In this document: one piece after another, positions 38,659 to 47,321 of the stretch | Position numbering within the stretch: the stretch's first letter is position 1 | How the letters are laid out: every line of letters begins with the position of its first letter | DNA from: Gemmatimonadota bacterium | GTDB taxonomy: Bacteria > Gemmatimonadota > Gemmatimonadetes > Gemmatimonadales > GWC2-71-9 | Length of the DNA stretch: 64,000 nt | NCBI GenBank assembly: GCA_022710485.1 | Contig: JAKLGU010000004.1 | Location: 106,107 to 170,106 of the forward strand | Direction: 5' to 3' | Notes under the pieces: model-generated | What the model saw: only the letters and a program-made list of their open reading frames with translations | What the model was told of the DNA's origin: nothing | Databases searched by the model: none | Made by a program: the position numbers and the translations under genes

Positions 38659-39504
38659 CGGCTCCCCGCCCCGCCGCGCTCGCTCCGCCCTGTCGGCCGC
38701 TTCCTCCACCCGCTGCCAGCGGAAGAAGACGATCGCCATCGCGAGCCAGATGATCGGGTCCGCGACGGCCTTCATGATGAGCCCCGCGGCCTGCTGGTCG
38801 GTGATGGCGGCGATGCCGTTCACCCGCGGGGCGAGTTCGTAGAGCGCGTACAGCGGGTAGTCGGCGTAGGTGAGGAACGCCGCGGGCACGATCGGCACCA
38901 GGGTGCTCAAGAAGAGGTACCCGATCTTCCAGGGGTACGACACGCGGCTGATGGCCGGATTGGGCGCCAGCACAGGCCACCACATGACCAGGCCGCCGAC
39001 GAGCCAGGCCAGGTCCACCGTGAACGAGCCGAACTGGCTGCGTCGGAACCCGTCCACCACCGGCGGCAGGTGCGACGCGATCAGGATCGCATCGGTGATC
39101 AGGAGCGCCACCACCGGTCGGGCCAGTACCCGGAGCAGGCGGCCGGTGCGCGAGCCGGGAGCCGCCGCCAGCGGAAGCCACGCAGGGATCCCCAGCAGGA
39201 GGAGCGGCGGCACGACGAGGGTGTAGAGGATCCACTGCGCCGTGTGTACCGTGAGCAGGTACCCCGCCCCGAGCGCGCCGATCGGCCAGTCGGTCGCCAC
39301 CCAGAGCATCACGAGCCCGCCGACGAACCAGGCCGCCTCACCCCGCCGGAGCGGGAGTTGACCCGGCGGAGCGTGCCGCGGGGCCAGCCGCCGGATCGTC
39401 AGGAAGAACCCCGCACCGATTCCCAGCACGAAGAGCCACACCCCCGGATAAGCCTGCCAGGTCCAGGTCCACGCCACGTCACGCGCCGCGCACCACCAGG
39501 TCAT
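38650..39504 (-). CDS. ctaG: Cytochrome c oxidase assembly factor CtaG (caa3 type)
   Basis: A 284-aa integral membrane protein, about seven hydrophobic helices. VHTAQWILYTLVVPPLLLLG, SHLPPVVDGF and DLAWLVGGLVMWWPVL are typical of caa3_CtaG, which helps copper insertion into cytochrome oxidase in Bacillus and relatives. It follows the PCuAC and SCO1 genes in the same direction, supporting the role. Converges on the TPR gene with a 9-base overlap. Confidence 0.92.
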   Translation of the reverse strand: MTWWCAARDVAWTWTWQAYPGVWLFVLGIGAGFFLTIRRLAPRHAPPGQLPLRRGEAAWFVGGLVMLWVATDWPIGALGAGYLLTVHTAQWILYTLVVPPLLLLGIPAWLPLAAAPGSRTGRLLRVLARPVVALLITDAILIASHLPPVVDGFRRSQFGSFTVDLAWLVGGLVMWWPVLAPNPAISRVSYPWKIGYLFLSTLVPIVPAAFLTYADYPLYALYELAPRVNGIAAITDQQAAGLIMKAVADPIIWLAMAIVFFRWQRVEEAADRAERARRGGEPSS

Positions 39505-39514
39505 GGCGCGCGCC

Positions 39515-39946
39515 TCACGGCTCGACCCCGTACGCCAGCACCGGCGCCTTGAACCTCAGTTCCCCGCTCCGGGTGAAGCGGAGCGTCACCTCGAGCGTGT
39601 CTCCCGCCACTGGCGAGCGGTCGAGCCCCTCCGTCATGACGTGCAGTCCGCCTGGTGCCAGCACCACCGTGGAGCGCGGGGGAAGCGGCAACACGCCGAC
39701 GTGCCGCATCTCCACCATGGCGCCGTTCGCCACTTGTTCGTGGATCATGGCCACGAGCGCCCCCGTCACCTCCACGTCGGCGATGGTGTCCGCGACCGTT
39801 CCGCGATTCTCGATCGTGAAGTACACGACGCCCACGTTGCCGAGCACCGATTCGTAGCTGTAGGGGTCGCGAACCTCGATGGACGGGCCCTTCGGGGCGC
39901 AAGCGACCAGGGCGAGCAGGAGAAGCGGGAGGGGGCGGCGCGTCAC
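39515..39946 (-). CDS. PCuAC-type copper chaperone lipoprotein
   Basis: A 143-aa lipoprotein. The GTG at 39946 overlaps the SCO1 stop and begins a signal with lipobox LALVAC. The copper site fits the published pattern exactly: His, ten residues, Met, 21 residues, His-x-Met (IHEQVANGAMVEM ... GGLHVM). PCuAC delivers Cu(I) to the CuA site or to Sco proteins, which agrees with neighbours SCO1 and CtaG. Confidence 0.93.
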   Translation of the reverse strand: MTRRPLPLLLLALVACAPKGPSIEVRDPYSYESVLGNVGVVYFTIENRGTVADTIADVEVTGALVAMIHEQVANGAMVEMRHVGVLPLPPRSTVVLAPGGLHVMTEGLDRSPVAGDTLEVTLRFTRSGELRFKAPVLAYGVEP

Positions 39947-40581
39947 GGCTGGCCCGGGTACGCCACGAGGCGCGGAATCTCCTGCGCCCACTCCGACTGC
40001 CGGGTGCCGAAGGGAAGCGCGAAGCGCGCCATCCCGTCCTTGGTGAAGGCGATGACGTGCGCGGAGTGGCCGACCTGGTACGGGGCGCCGGGGATATCCT
40101 CCCGGTACGCCGGCGGTAGCCGCATGGCGACCTGCGCCGAATCCACCTCGGCCTGTGTGCCGGTGAGGCCGATGAAACGTTTGTCGAAATGGTCCAGCCA
40201 GGCCCGGATCACCTGCGGCGTGTCGCGTTCCGGGTCCGTCGTGACGAAGACGACCTTGACCTGGCGCGCCACGTTGTCGGGAAGCTTGTGGAGCGCCGCG
40301 GCGATGTTGGCCATGTGCACGGGGCAGACGTCCGGGCAGTGGGTATAGCCGAAGAAGAGCAGCGTCATCGACCCTTCCGTCGAATCCCGGAAGGGGAAGG
40401 GCCGTCCCTCGGTGTCCGTCAGGAGGAAGTTCGGCTTGGGCCGTGGGTTCGGATACTCCCGCGCCGCTGACTCCCCGCCCGCTTCGGGCGTCCCGGCCGA
40501 CGGGGCGCGCCTCGCTTCGCAGGCGGTGCAGACGAGCAGCGCCATCGCCAGGAGCGCCGGGAGAAGTTTCGTGGTCTTCAT
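39943..40581 (-). CDS. SCO1/SenC-family copper chaperone
   Basis: A 212-aa thioredoxin-fold lipoprotein (lipobox LLVCTAC). The copper ligands are the pair in THCPDVCP and the His in GHSAHVIAF; FVTTDPERDTP is conserved in the family. It assembles the CuA centre of cytochrome c oxidase. Followed by PCuAC and CtaG genes. Confidence 0.94.
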   Translation of the reverse strand: MKTTKLLPALLAMALLVCTACEARRAPSAGTPEAGGESAAREYPNPRPKPNFLLTDTEGRPFPFRDSTEGSMTLLFFGYTHCPDVCPVHMANIAAALHKLPDNVARQVKVVFVTTDPERDTPQVIRAWLDHFDKRFIGLTGTQAEVDSAQVAMRLPPAYREDIPGAPYQVGHSAHVIAFTKDGMARFALPFGTRQSEWAQEIPRLVAYPGQP

Positions 40582-40617
40582 CCGGGGAAATCTATCACGA
40601 CCGGGTAGCCGGCGACG

Positions 40618-41484
40618 TCAGCCGAGGCGATGAGTCTGGAAGAAATCCCAGAGCAGGCGGGCGCCGTCGACGCGGGTGCTGGCCGGTCCGGCGATCCACG
40701 GCGGGAGGAGGCGCGGCCCCCCCGGCCAATGATGCCCCAGGTCGTCAACGATCAGGCAACGGACCTCGCCGCCCGCCGGGCACCCGGTGGCGTGGAACAC
40801 CCGGACGCCGTCGGTCGCGGTCGTCTGCGGTTCACCTGCGCAGCGATTGAATGCGCGCCAGCGGTCGAACGACTCGAGCACCGGCGGGTGGTACTCGACG
40901 CTTCCCCACGGCGTCTTCACCTCTCCGCCATCCGGAGGATTGAGGGGGTCCCGCCCGCCGAAGATCATGAGCGCCGGGACCGGCCGGGCCGATGGCGTCG
41001 GCGCCACCCAGCAGTGGCCGGCCACCGGCCCGATCGCGGCTACCCGGCCGACCAGCTCGGCGCCGGCCCTGAACGCCATCGAGGCGCCGTTCGAGAATCC
41101 CGCCAGATAGATCCGGCTCGCGTCGGCCCCATGGCGCTGGATGAGCTCCGATGCGAGCGCCCCGATGAAGGCGACGTCGTCCACGCCGGTCCGGGCAGTG
41201 TGGCCCCGGCCTGATCCGTCGTTCCACGCCTGCGGGTTTTGCAGGAACATCGGCGGTGACGACGGGTCGCGCCGAGTCCCCTCGGGATAGGCCAGCAGGA
41301 TCCCCTCGCGCTCGGCGAGCTCGGTCCAGCCCGTGTTCCCGAGCGCAAGTTTCGCTGTCCCCCCGGCCCCGTGCAGCAGGATGACCGTCGGCAGCGCGCC
41401 GGCCCCGTCCTGCGCCGGCGTGCGGAGCAGCGCCCGCCGCGGTCCACCGGGCAGGTCGACCTCGAGCTCGCGGGCGCGCTTCAT
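40618..41484 (-). CDS. Alpha/beta hydrolase, PHB-depolymerase/LpqC-like esterase
   Basis: A 288-aa esterase. Oxyanion LLHGAGGTA near residue 35, nucleophile elbow GFSNGASMAF, an Asp in MIFGGRDPLN and His in DLGHHWPGG make the triad. The sequence resembles polyhydroxybutyrate depolymerase and feruloyl-esterase-like proteins (LpqC), but no signal peptide is present from the ATG at 41484; a GTG at 41508 with GGAG before it is an alternative start. It lies upstream of SCO1 by 36 bases; a link to copper is unlikely. Confidence 0.85.
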   Translation of the reverse strand: MKRARELEVDLPGGPRRALLRTPAQDGAGALPTVILLHGAGGTAKLALGNTGWTELAEREGILLAYPEGTRRDPSSPPMFLQNPQAWNDGSGRGHTARTGVDDVAFIGALASELIQRHGADASRIYLAGFSNGASMAFRAGAELVGRVAAIGPVAGHCWVAPTPSARPVPALMIFGGRDPLNPPDGGEVKTPWGSVEYHPPVLESFDRWRAFNRCAGEPQTTATDGVRVFHATGCPAGGEVRCLIVDDLGHHWPGGPRLLPPWIAGPASTRVDGARLLWDFFQTHRLG

Positions 41485-41556
41485 CGGCGGCCCGGTGGCG
41501 CGTGCCACCCGGCTCCGGCATACTTGAGGACATCCTTCCACGCGGAGCCCCACTGC

Positions 41557-41922
41557 ATGTCCACCCTGCTTCTCCTCGGTCTGGGCCTCGCGGCCGGCGT
41601 CCTGTCCGGGCTCTTCGGCATCGGCGGCGGCCTCGTGGTCGTCAGTGCCCTGGTTCTCGTCGGCCGCTGGCCAATCCTCCAGGCCACCGGCACGTCGCTG
41701 GGCGCCCTGCTCCTCCCCGTCGGCCTGCTCGGGGCGATGGAGTACCACCGGCGGGGCCTCCTCGACATCAAGGCATCGGCGCTGATCGCGCTGGGCATCT
41801 TCCTCGGCGTCTGGTTCGGCGCCAAGCTGGCGATCGGCACGCCGCCCGCCACCCTGCAGCGGCTCTTCGCGGTATTCCTCGTGTTCATGGCGGTCCGGAT
41901 GTGGATCGGCGCGGGACGCTGA
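41557..41922 (+). CDS. Half-size TauE/SafE-family membrane protein
   Basis: A 121-aa protein with four hydrophobic helices. AAGVLSGLFGIGGGLVVVSALV is the TauE/SafE (UPF0721) repeat signature; the full-length family has two such repeats in ~250 residues, so this is one half and probably works as a dimer. Proposed family role is export of sulfite or other anions. The ATG follows a GGAG by ten bases. A hairpin overlaps its stop. Confidence 0.85.
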   Translation: MSTLLLLGLGLAAGVLSGLFGIGGGLVVVSALVLVGRWPILQATGTSLGALLLPVGLLGAMEYHRRGLLDIKASALIALGIFLGVWFGAKLAIGTPPATLQRLFAVFLVFMAVRMWIGAGR

Positions 41923-41938
41923 GCGCCCCGCGCCGATC
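41904..41938. terminator. Palindromic hairpin between convergent genes
   Basis: GATCGGCGCGGG (41904-41915) and CCCGCGCCGATC (41927-41938), a perfect 12-base stem with an 11-base loop spanning the TauE stop. No T-run on either side, so termination is possible but not certain. Confidence 0.45.
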
Positions 41939-41964
41939 ACGACCTGCGGCAGTCCTCCGCCGAC

Positions 41965-43491
41965 TCAGTCCGTGCGCGCCATCATCCGCTTGATCGGGAT
42001 GACCAGCGTGAACATCACCAGGCCGGATACGATGGCGAACGCCGCGACGGCGCCGAACACCTGCGGCAGGGTGAACGTCGCGTAGAACCCGAGGACGCCG
42101 CCGGCGATCAGGTTGCCGATCGACGCGGCCAGGAACCAGACTCCCATCATCATCCCCTTCACCCGGTCCGGGGCGAGTCTCGTCATCGAGCTCAGGCCCA
42201 CGGGACTCAGGCTCAGCTCGCCGATGGTGTGGAGCAGGTAGGTGGCGACCAGCCACCACGGGCTCACCAGCACGCCGTTCGCCGACGCCTCCGCCGCCCC
42301 CACCATGACCACGAAGCCGAGCCCCACCGACACCAGGCCGAACGCGAACTTGGCCGGGCTGGACGGGTCCCGCTTCCCGAGCGACATCCAGATCCAGGCG
42401 AAGACCGGGGCGAGGAGGATGATGAGCAGCGCGTTCACCGACTGGAACCAGCTCGAGGGGAACGCCCAGCCCAGGACGCTGTTCCGGGTGTTGTTGGCGG
42501 CGAACAGGTTGAGGCTCGTGGCGGCCTGCTCGAATGCGGACCAGAAGATTGCCGCGCCGACGAAGAGCACCACGATCACGATCAGGCGCTTCCGCTCCTC
42601 CGTCGTCCAGCTGTTCCCCGCGAAGAGCCAAACGAAGAACGCGACGACGATCGCGAGGTAGACCCACTTGAAGCCGTTGGTGATGCTCTCGGCGCTCATG
42701 ACGCCCTGGCGCACCAGGAGGAAGAGCAACCCGACCACGACCACCAGCCCGAGGAATCCCCCGCCGAGCTGGCGCCGGGCGGACCGACCCTCGGCGGAGT
42801 CGGCCGGGACGCTGGGGTGGATCCCGGCGTCGCCGAAGTGCTTCCAGCCGAGCCGGTACTGGATGATGCCGAAGAACATGCCGAGGGCGCCGACGCCGAA
42901 GCCCCAGTTCCACGACGTCGTGGGGTTGAAGCCCATCCCCTCGAGGACGCCCTTGAAGGTGTCGCTCTGGGCAAGCCATCCCACGATGAGCGGCGCGATG
43001 AAGGCGCCGAGATTGATGCCCATGTAGAAGATCGAGAAGCCGGCATCGCGGCGCTGGTCTTCCTGCCCGTACAGTTCGCCGACGATGGCGCTGACGTTCG
43101 GCTTCAGGAGGCCCGTCCCGAGAATGATCAGCGCCAGGCCAAGATAGAAGAGCTTGGCGCCCGGTACCGCCAGGCTCAGCTGGCCGAACATGATGAGGAT
43201 GCCGCCGTAGAACACCGAGCGGCGGAGGCCGAGGACCCGGTCGGCCACCCACCCGCCGGGCAACCCGAGCATGTACACCAGCGCCACGTACGTCCCGTAC
43301 ACGGCGCCGGCCCGCCCGACGTCGAAGCCCAGGCCGCCAGCGGCGACCGACGCCGTCATGAAGAGGACGAGAATGGCGCGCATGCCGTAGTAGGCGAAGC
43401 GCTCCCACATCTCGGTGAAGAAGAGCGTGGACAGTCCCCGGGGGTGCCCGAAGAACGCCGTATCGCTCGCCGGCGAAGGTGCAGTGGCCAC
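41965..43491 (-). CDS. POT/PTR-family proton-coupled oligopeptide transporter
   Basis: A 508-aa major-facilitator protein with about fourteen hydrophobic segments. The GTG at 43491 follows AGGAG by eight bases. Family signatures are FTEMWERFAYYGMRAILVLF (ExxER-type) near residue 25 and GTGLLKPNVSAIVGELY plus FSIFYMGINLGAF in the first half; ELSLSPVGLSSMTRLAP near the C-terminus is the PTR2 motif. Imports di- and tripeptides with protons. Stands between a half-TauE and a DUF1028 gene. Confidence 0.95.
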   Translation of the reverse strand: MATAPSPASDTAFFGHPRGLSTLFFTEMWERFAYYGMRAILVLFMTASVAAGGLGFDVGRAGAVYGTYVALVYMLGLPGGWVADRVLGLRRSVFYGGILIMFGQLSLAVPGAKLFYLGLALIILGTGLLKPNVSAIVGELYGQEDQRRDAGFSIFYMGINLGAFIAPLIVGWLAQSDTFKGVLEGMGFNPTTSWNWGFGVGALGMFFGIIQYRLGWKHFGDAGIHPSVPADSAEGRSARRQLGGGFLGLVVVVGLLFLLVRQGVMSAESITNGFKWVYLAIVVAFFVWLFAGNSWTTEERKRLIVIVVLFVGAAIFWSAFEQAATSLNLFAANNTRNSVLGWAFPSSWFQSVNALLIILLAPVFAWIWMSLGKRDPSSPAKFAFGLVSVGLGFVVMVGAAEASANGVLVSPWWLVATYLLHTIGELSLSPVGLSSMTRLAPDRVKGMMMGVWFLAASIGNLIAGGVLGFYATFTLPQVFGAVAAFAIVSGLVMFTLVIPIKRMMARTD

Positions 43492-43529
43492 GAAGCTGAC
43501 TCCTGGTTGAAGTGGGCGGGCGCGCCGGC

Positions 43530-44567
43530 TCAGGGAGCCGCGCCCCGCTTCGCGAGGATGTCCTGCAGGACCACGCGGTCGATTTGACCGTCCATCCGGA
43601 CCCGGACGTCGTAATTTTCCCAGTACATGAAATCGCGCAGCGCCGCCAGGAAGGTCGCGTTGGCGGCCCCCTGCGGCGACGCCAGCCACTTCTGCGCCTG
43701 CCCCGCCGGCTCGGCCAGGAGGATCGGCTCGAGCTGCCGCACGATGGCCGGCGTGATCGGCACGAGGTCCGTCGGCTCCGTCGGGAAGAAGTGCAGCTTG
43801 TGCAGGGCGAGGAGCCGCGCCAGCTCCGCGATTGGATCGGGCGCGTCATACACCCGGATGTCCACGAAGCGGTCGTTGACGCCGAGGTATCCCCCGCCCT
43901 TCCGCACCACGAGGAGCGCCGCCGACTGCATTCCGCGCTTGTCCCCGCCGCCCGCCTGGCCGGCGACGAGCGCGGCCATGAGGCGGTCGGGAAGCGGCCC
44001 CGTCGAACGCGCGAAGCTCTCCGCCATGTTCCGGACCGTCTGGTCCGACACCATGATGTTGGCCTGCGCGGCGAAACCGCGGCCGGTGATGACCTGCCCC
44101 TTGCCTCCGGCCACGTCGCCCCGCCCCTCCGGTGCCCCGACGCGCCCACCGGCCCAGTCGAACGTCCGCTCGCCGGTGAAGCTCGCGGCGTTTCCGCGGG
44201 CGTCGACCACGCCCACCTGCCGGTCCCCGAGCATCGTGTCGCTGCGCATCACGATCCGGAGCGCCTCGCCGGCCGTGGCGCCCTGCGCCATCAACTGGAG
44301 ACCGAGCTCGCCGTACGCCGTGTTGGCCAGGCTCTGCGTCGCCACGGCGCCCACACCGGCCACGCCCCACGGCACGATCCCGCCGACATTGGGGAACTTC
44401 GACTGCACCGCCACGCCGAGGTCGCCGGTGACGGAGTCCCACGCCACGATGCTGTAGGTGTGTGCCAGCTTCTCGAAGTGGGCTGGTGGAACGGTGGGCT
44501 GCTGGGCCGCCAGGCGCGACAGCGGCCCGAGCAGAGCGAGCAAGACGAGCGGCGCCGCGCGCCTCAT
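43530..44567 (-). CDS. DUF1028 family exported protein (Ntn-hydrolase-like)
   Basis: A 345-aa protein: signal peptide MRRAAPLVLLALLGPLSRLAA, then a DUF1028 domain at ~35-255 with HTYSIVAWDSVTGDLGVAVQS, GVGAVATQSLANTAYG and SFTGERTFDWAGG ... GRGFAAQANIM. The domain has an Ntn-hydrolase-like arrangement, and roles in peptide or carbamoyl hydrolysis have been suggested. A ~90-residue C-terminal part resembles the peptidoglycan-binding-like tail seen in this family. Translationally coupled to the upstream coiled-coil gene. Confidence 0.88.
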   Translation of the reverse strand: MRRAAPLVLLALLGPLSRLAAQQPTVPPAHFEKLAHTYSIVAWDSVTGDLGVAVQSKFPNVGGIVPWGVAGVGAVATQSLANTAYGELGLQLMAQGATAGEALRIVMRSDTMLGDRQVGVVDARGNAASFTGERTFDWAGGRVGAPEGRGDVAGGKGQVITGRGFAAQANIMVSDQTVRNMAESFARSTGPLPDRLMAALVAGQAGGGDKRGMQSAALLVVRKGGGYLGVNDRFVDIRVYDAPDPIAELARLLALHKLHFFPTEPTDLVPITPAIVRQLEPILLAEPAGQAQKWLASPQGAANATFLAALRDFMYWENYDVRVRMDGQIDRVVLQDILAKRGAAP

Positions 44568-45082
44568 CCCTCGCCCCGCACCTTCCGCTTGAGGAACGCG
44601 AGCTGTTCATCCGCCGCCGATTCGCGCGCCGCCCGGTCGAGCTGGTAGCGGAGCGCCGCGTCGTCCACGTCGGGGCCGGTCCCGGCCGGCGGGGGCACCG
44701 CGCCCCGGCGCTGCTGGAACTCCTCCCGCATCGACTCGTACTCGCGCTCCGCCATTGCCAGCTCGTCCCGCTGCACCGCCACCTTCCGCTCGAGGAGCTG
44801 CACCCGCTCCGCGTGCCGTGCGGTGAACCGGTTGGCCACGTCGGCGGTCTCCTGGTCCCCGATCTCGGCCGCCATGCGGCCCCGCCGTTCGGCGTCGGCC
44901 AGCTGCTGCCGCTCCGATGCGAGGCTCCGCTCGGCGGACCCGAGCGCGTCACGCATCGTGGCCAGCCCGACCTTGGCGTCCACCAGGGCCGCGTGCAACG
45001 CCTGTTGCTGCTCCCGCGCATCGGCCGGCGGCGTCCGCTCGGCGAGGAACCGGTCGAGTCGGTCGCGCAGGTTTTCGAACAC
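44564..45082 (-). CDS. Cytoplasmic coiled-coil protein of unknown function
   Basis: A 172-aa, highly charged, helix-rich protein; heptad-like runs extend through DAREQQQALHAALVDAKVGL and HAERVQLLERKVAVQRDELA, with a Pro/Gly-rich break near ~135 and a basic end FLKRKVRGEG. The GTG at 45082, two bases after the fmdB stop, is the likely start; the frame is open farther up inside fmdB. PspA-like architecture, but no family signature. Confidence 0.68.
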   Translation of the reverse strand: MFENLRDRLDRFLAERTPPADAREQQQALHAALVDAKVGLATMRDALGSAERSLASERQQLADAERRGRMAAEIGDQETADVANRFTARHAERVQLLERKVAVQRDELAMAEREYESMREEFQQRRGAVPPPAGTGPDVDDAALRYQLDRAARESAADEQLAFLKRKVRGEG

Positions 45083-45084
45083 CG

Positions 45085-45249
45085 TCAGGATTTCCGGATG
45101 GTCTTGGCGTAGAACGGAGTGAAGATCCGCTCGACCTTGGTGGAACCGCAGGCGGGGCACGCCACCTTCACGCGTCCGAGGTCCCGCATCGGCATGTGCC
45201 GCGCGAAGATGTGGTCGCAGGCGGTGCAGCGAAAGTCGTACGAAGCCAC
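45085..45249 (-). CDS. FmdB-type zinc-ribbon protein
   Basis: A 54-aa protein with two Cys pairs, CTACDHIF and CPACGSTKVERIF, forming a single zinc ribbon; the start VASYDFRC agrees with FmdB/putative regulatory proteins. GTG at 45249. Lies downstream of a good promoter and starts the run to the DUF1028 gene. Function unknown; such proteins often bind nucleic acid. Confidence 0.85.
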   Translation of the reverse strand: MASYDFRCTACDHIFARHMPMRDLGRVKVACPACGSTKVERIFTPFYAKTIRKS

Positions 45250-45277
45250 TGGCCGGGCCTTTCTGGCAGGATGGCGA

Positions 45278-45306
45278 ATGTTACGGATCCGCTCTGGGGG
45301 CGTCAA
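45278..45306 (-). promoter_or_regulatory. Sigma70-type promoter of the fmdB run
   Basis: On the minus strand TTGACG (45306-45301), 17 bases, TAACAT (45283-45278); start expected near 45271, 22 bases before the fmdB GTG. Confidence 0.55.
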
Positions 45307-45390
45307 GCGAGGCGCCCCCGGTCCCGCCCGTTCGGATTAGCTTTCAACGATGGTCGCGCGCCCAGCGCGACGCCGAACCGGAGACCCGAC

Positions 45391-45870
45391 ATGGCACGCC
45401 CTCTCGCGACAATCCTGCTGCTGCTCGCCGCCGCCTGCGGCGAGGGCAACCCCCGCTCCGCCTGCGGCGTCGCCGCACTGGCCGGGCCGACCATGCTCCT
45501 GTCGGAATTCGCCACCCCGGGGCAGACGCTGGGCCTGCCGCCCGACTCGCTGCCGCCCCGCCTCGTGGCTCGGATGGTGGCGGGCCCCGCAATGCCGGCC
45601 ATCGTCGGCCGCACCGACTCGGCTTGGGTCGTGGGCGTCGAGGGGACGCTCGCCCCGTCGATCACCCCCGGCTTCGGCGTCCTGGTCATGAACACCGACG
45701 GCTCCGCCCGTGGTGTCCTGATCTACGAGGGGAGCCCCATCGCGCAGGCGCCGGTGCTCGGGACGGTCACCATCGAGTCCCGCACCGTTCCCCTGCTCGG
45801 CATCCAGCTCGACCCGGGCAAGTACGAGGACGCCCGGTGCCCCGTCTTCCCGGACTCCGTGCTCCAGTGA
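45391..45870 (+). CDS. Putative lipoprotein of unknown function
   Basis: A 159-aa protein with signal MARPLATILLLLAAAC (lipobox ending Cys 16). Two further Cys (SACGV near 25, and RCPVF near the C-terminus) could pair. The rest is beta-rich (SAWVVGVEGTLAPSITPGFGVLVM). No family recognised. The stop overlaps the next gene's GTG by 4 bases. Confidence 0.7.
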   Translation: MARPLATILLLLAAACGEGNPRSACGVAALAGPTMLLSEFATPGQTLGLPPDSLPPRLVARMVAGPAMPAIVGRTDSAWVVGVEGTLAPSITPGFGVLVMNTDGSARGVLIYEGSPIAQAPVLGTVTIESRTVPLLGIQLDPGKYEDARCPVFPDSVLQ

Positions 45871-46610
45871 GCTCGCCCCGGATCGCGGTGAGCGGCCTGC
45901 TTCGCCGGGTGGACGGCGTGGACCGAACCGGCGTGAACGCGGAGTACGTCTCGGCCGTCCTCGAAGCCGGCGGGATGCCGCTCGTCTACTCCCCCCTCCT
46001 CGGAGCTGCGCGCGCCGCTGAAGCGCTGGACGGGTGCGGCGGACTCCTCCTCACCGGCGGCGCCGATATCGAACCCGCCAGGTACGCTGCGGCGCCCTCT
46101 CCCGCCCTCGAATCGGTCGAGCCGGCGCGCGACGAGTTCGAGTTCGCGCTGCTGGCCGCCGCGCGGGCGCGCCGGATGCCGGTCTTTGCGATCTGCCGAG
46201 GGATGCAGCTCGTGAATGTCGCGGCCGGCGGTACCCTCTGGCAGGACCTGCCGACCGAGCGACCCGGGCCGGTGGCCCACCGGCAGGCCGCACCCCCGGC
46301 CACACCGACTCACGCGGTGCGCGTGGCACCCGGAACGCGCACGGCGGAGATCCTGGGCACCGTGTCGCTGCGGGTGAACTCCACCCATCACCAGGCCGTG
46401 CGTGTGCTCGGCGCCGGATTGCTGGAAACGGTGTGGGCTGAGGATGGGGTAGTGGAGGCCGTGGAGTCGGACGACTCAGGCGAGTGGCTGGTGGCGGTGC
46501 AGTGGCACCCGGAGCGCGGCTCCGCGGGAGCGGCCGACCGGGCGTTGTTCAGTGCTTTCGTGGCCGCCGCCGCGGCCAGCGTTCAGGAGAGCAGCCCATC
46601 TCCCCGCTGA
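45867..46610 (+). CDS. Class I glutamine amidotransferase-like hydrolase (PuuD/peptidase C26 type)
   Basis: A 247-aa gamma-glutamyl hydrolase-fold enzyme. The nucleophile elbow is VFAICRGMQLVNVAAGG with Cys, and the His-Glu of the triad are in VAVQWHPERG; LLLTGGADIEPARY and RVNSTHHQAV are typical of gamma-glutamyl-GABA hydrolase PuuD. In that pathway it frees GABA from glutamyl-GABA, but no other puu gene is present, so substrate is open. The 3' end overlaps the convergent gene by 28 bases. Confidence 0.9.
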   Translation: MSSPRIAVSGLLRRVDGVDRTGVNAEYVSAVLEAGGMPLVYSPLLGAARAAEALDGCGGLLLTGGADIEPARYAAAPSPALESVEPARDEFEFALLAAARARRMPVFAICRGMQLVNVAAGGTLWQDLPTERPGPVAHRQAAPPATPTHAVRVAPGTRTAEILGTVSLRVNSTHHQAVRVLGAGLLETVWAEDGVVEAVESDDSGEWLVAVQWHPERGSAGAADRALFSAFVAAAAASVQESSPSPR

Positions 46611-47308
46611 ACGGCACGCCCGACGCGGTCGGCGGTGACCACGTTCGGGAAGAACACCCGGTCGCTCAGCGCCGTGAGCGCGCCGCGGACCACGTGGAAG
46701 CGCTCCGCCGCCGTCCGGAACACCGCCTCCAGCCCCAGCTGGTCCGCCAGGGCGTGGTCCGCGGCGAGCGCGTAGCCGCGGCGACCGAGCGAATCGTAGT
46801 AGCCCAGCCCGGGGCCACCGCGGCGGACGCGACGGGCGGCGATGTAGTCCGGAAAGACGCCCGCGAGCCACAGCGCGTAGTTGCCCAGGTGCGCCATCAC
46901 CTTGAACCGCCGGTCGCCCTCGGTGGCCTCGAGGTCGGCCACGATGTCCACGAGGTAGCGATGCCGCTGGTCGTCGTTCCAGTCCACGCGCCAGGCCCGG
47001 TCCCGCTGCCCGAAGGCGAGAAGCAGCGCCGCCAGGTAGTCCGCGAGATCGGCGTCGTCCACCCCTTCCACCCGGAGCGCATGACGGACCATCACGTAGA
47101 GGAAGAGCGCCTCGGAGGGGGCCAGCAGGGTCCGGACCGCGAGGAGGCGTTCTGCCAGCTCCGGGGCGTCCAGCAACGGTCCCGGACCCTCGCGCGCCAA
47201 GCGCTTCTCCCAGCCCACGCGGGCCGATGCGGAGCCACGGGCCAGGAGCAGGAGCACGAGCTGCAGGTCGGACTGGTCCAGCCGTCCTCGGGTGTCTGCC
47301 ACAATCAT
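46583..47308 (-). CDS. Conserved-looking protein of unknown function
   Basis: A 241-aa, mostly helical soluble protein starting MIVADTRGRLDQSDLQLVLL. Noted segments: ALFLYVMVRHALRVEGVDDADLADYLA and RFKVMAHLGNYALWLAGVF, then YYDSLGRRGYALAADH. No nucleotide- or metal-binding motif is seen. The ATG at 47308 is only 13 bases from the divergent kinase start, so promoters for each must lie in the other's coding sequence. Confidence 0.72.
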   Translation of the reverse strand: MIVADTRGRLDQSDLQLVLLLLARGSASARVGWEKRLAREGPGPLLDAPELAERLLAVRTLLAPSEALFLYVMVRHALRVEGVDDADLADYLAALLLAFGQRDRAWRVDWNDDQRHRYLVDIVADLEATEGDRRFKVMAHLGNYALWLAGVFPDYIAARRVRRGGPGLGYYDSLGRRGYALAADHALADQLGLEAVFRTAAERFHVVRGALTALSDRVFFPNVVTADRVGRAVQRGDGLLS

Positions 47309-47321
47309 CAGGTGGTCCCCC

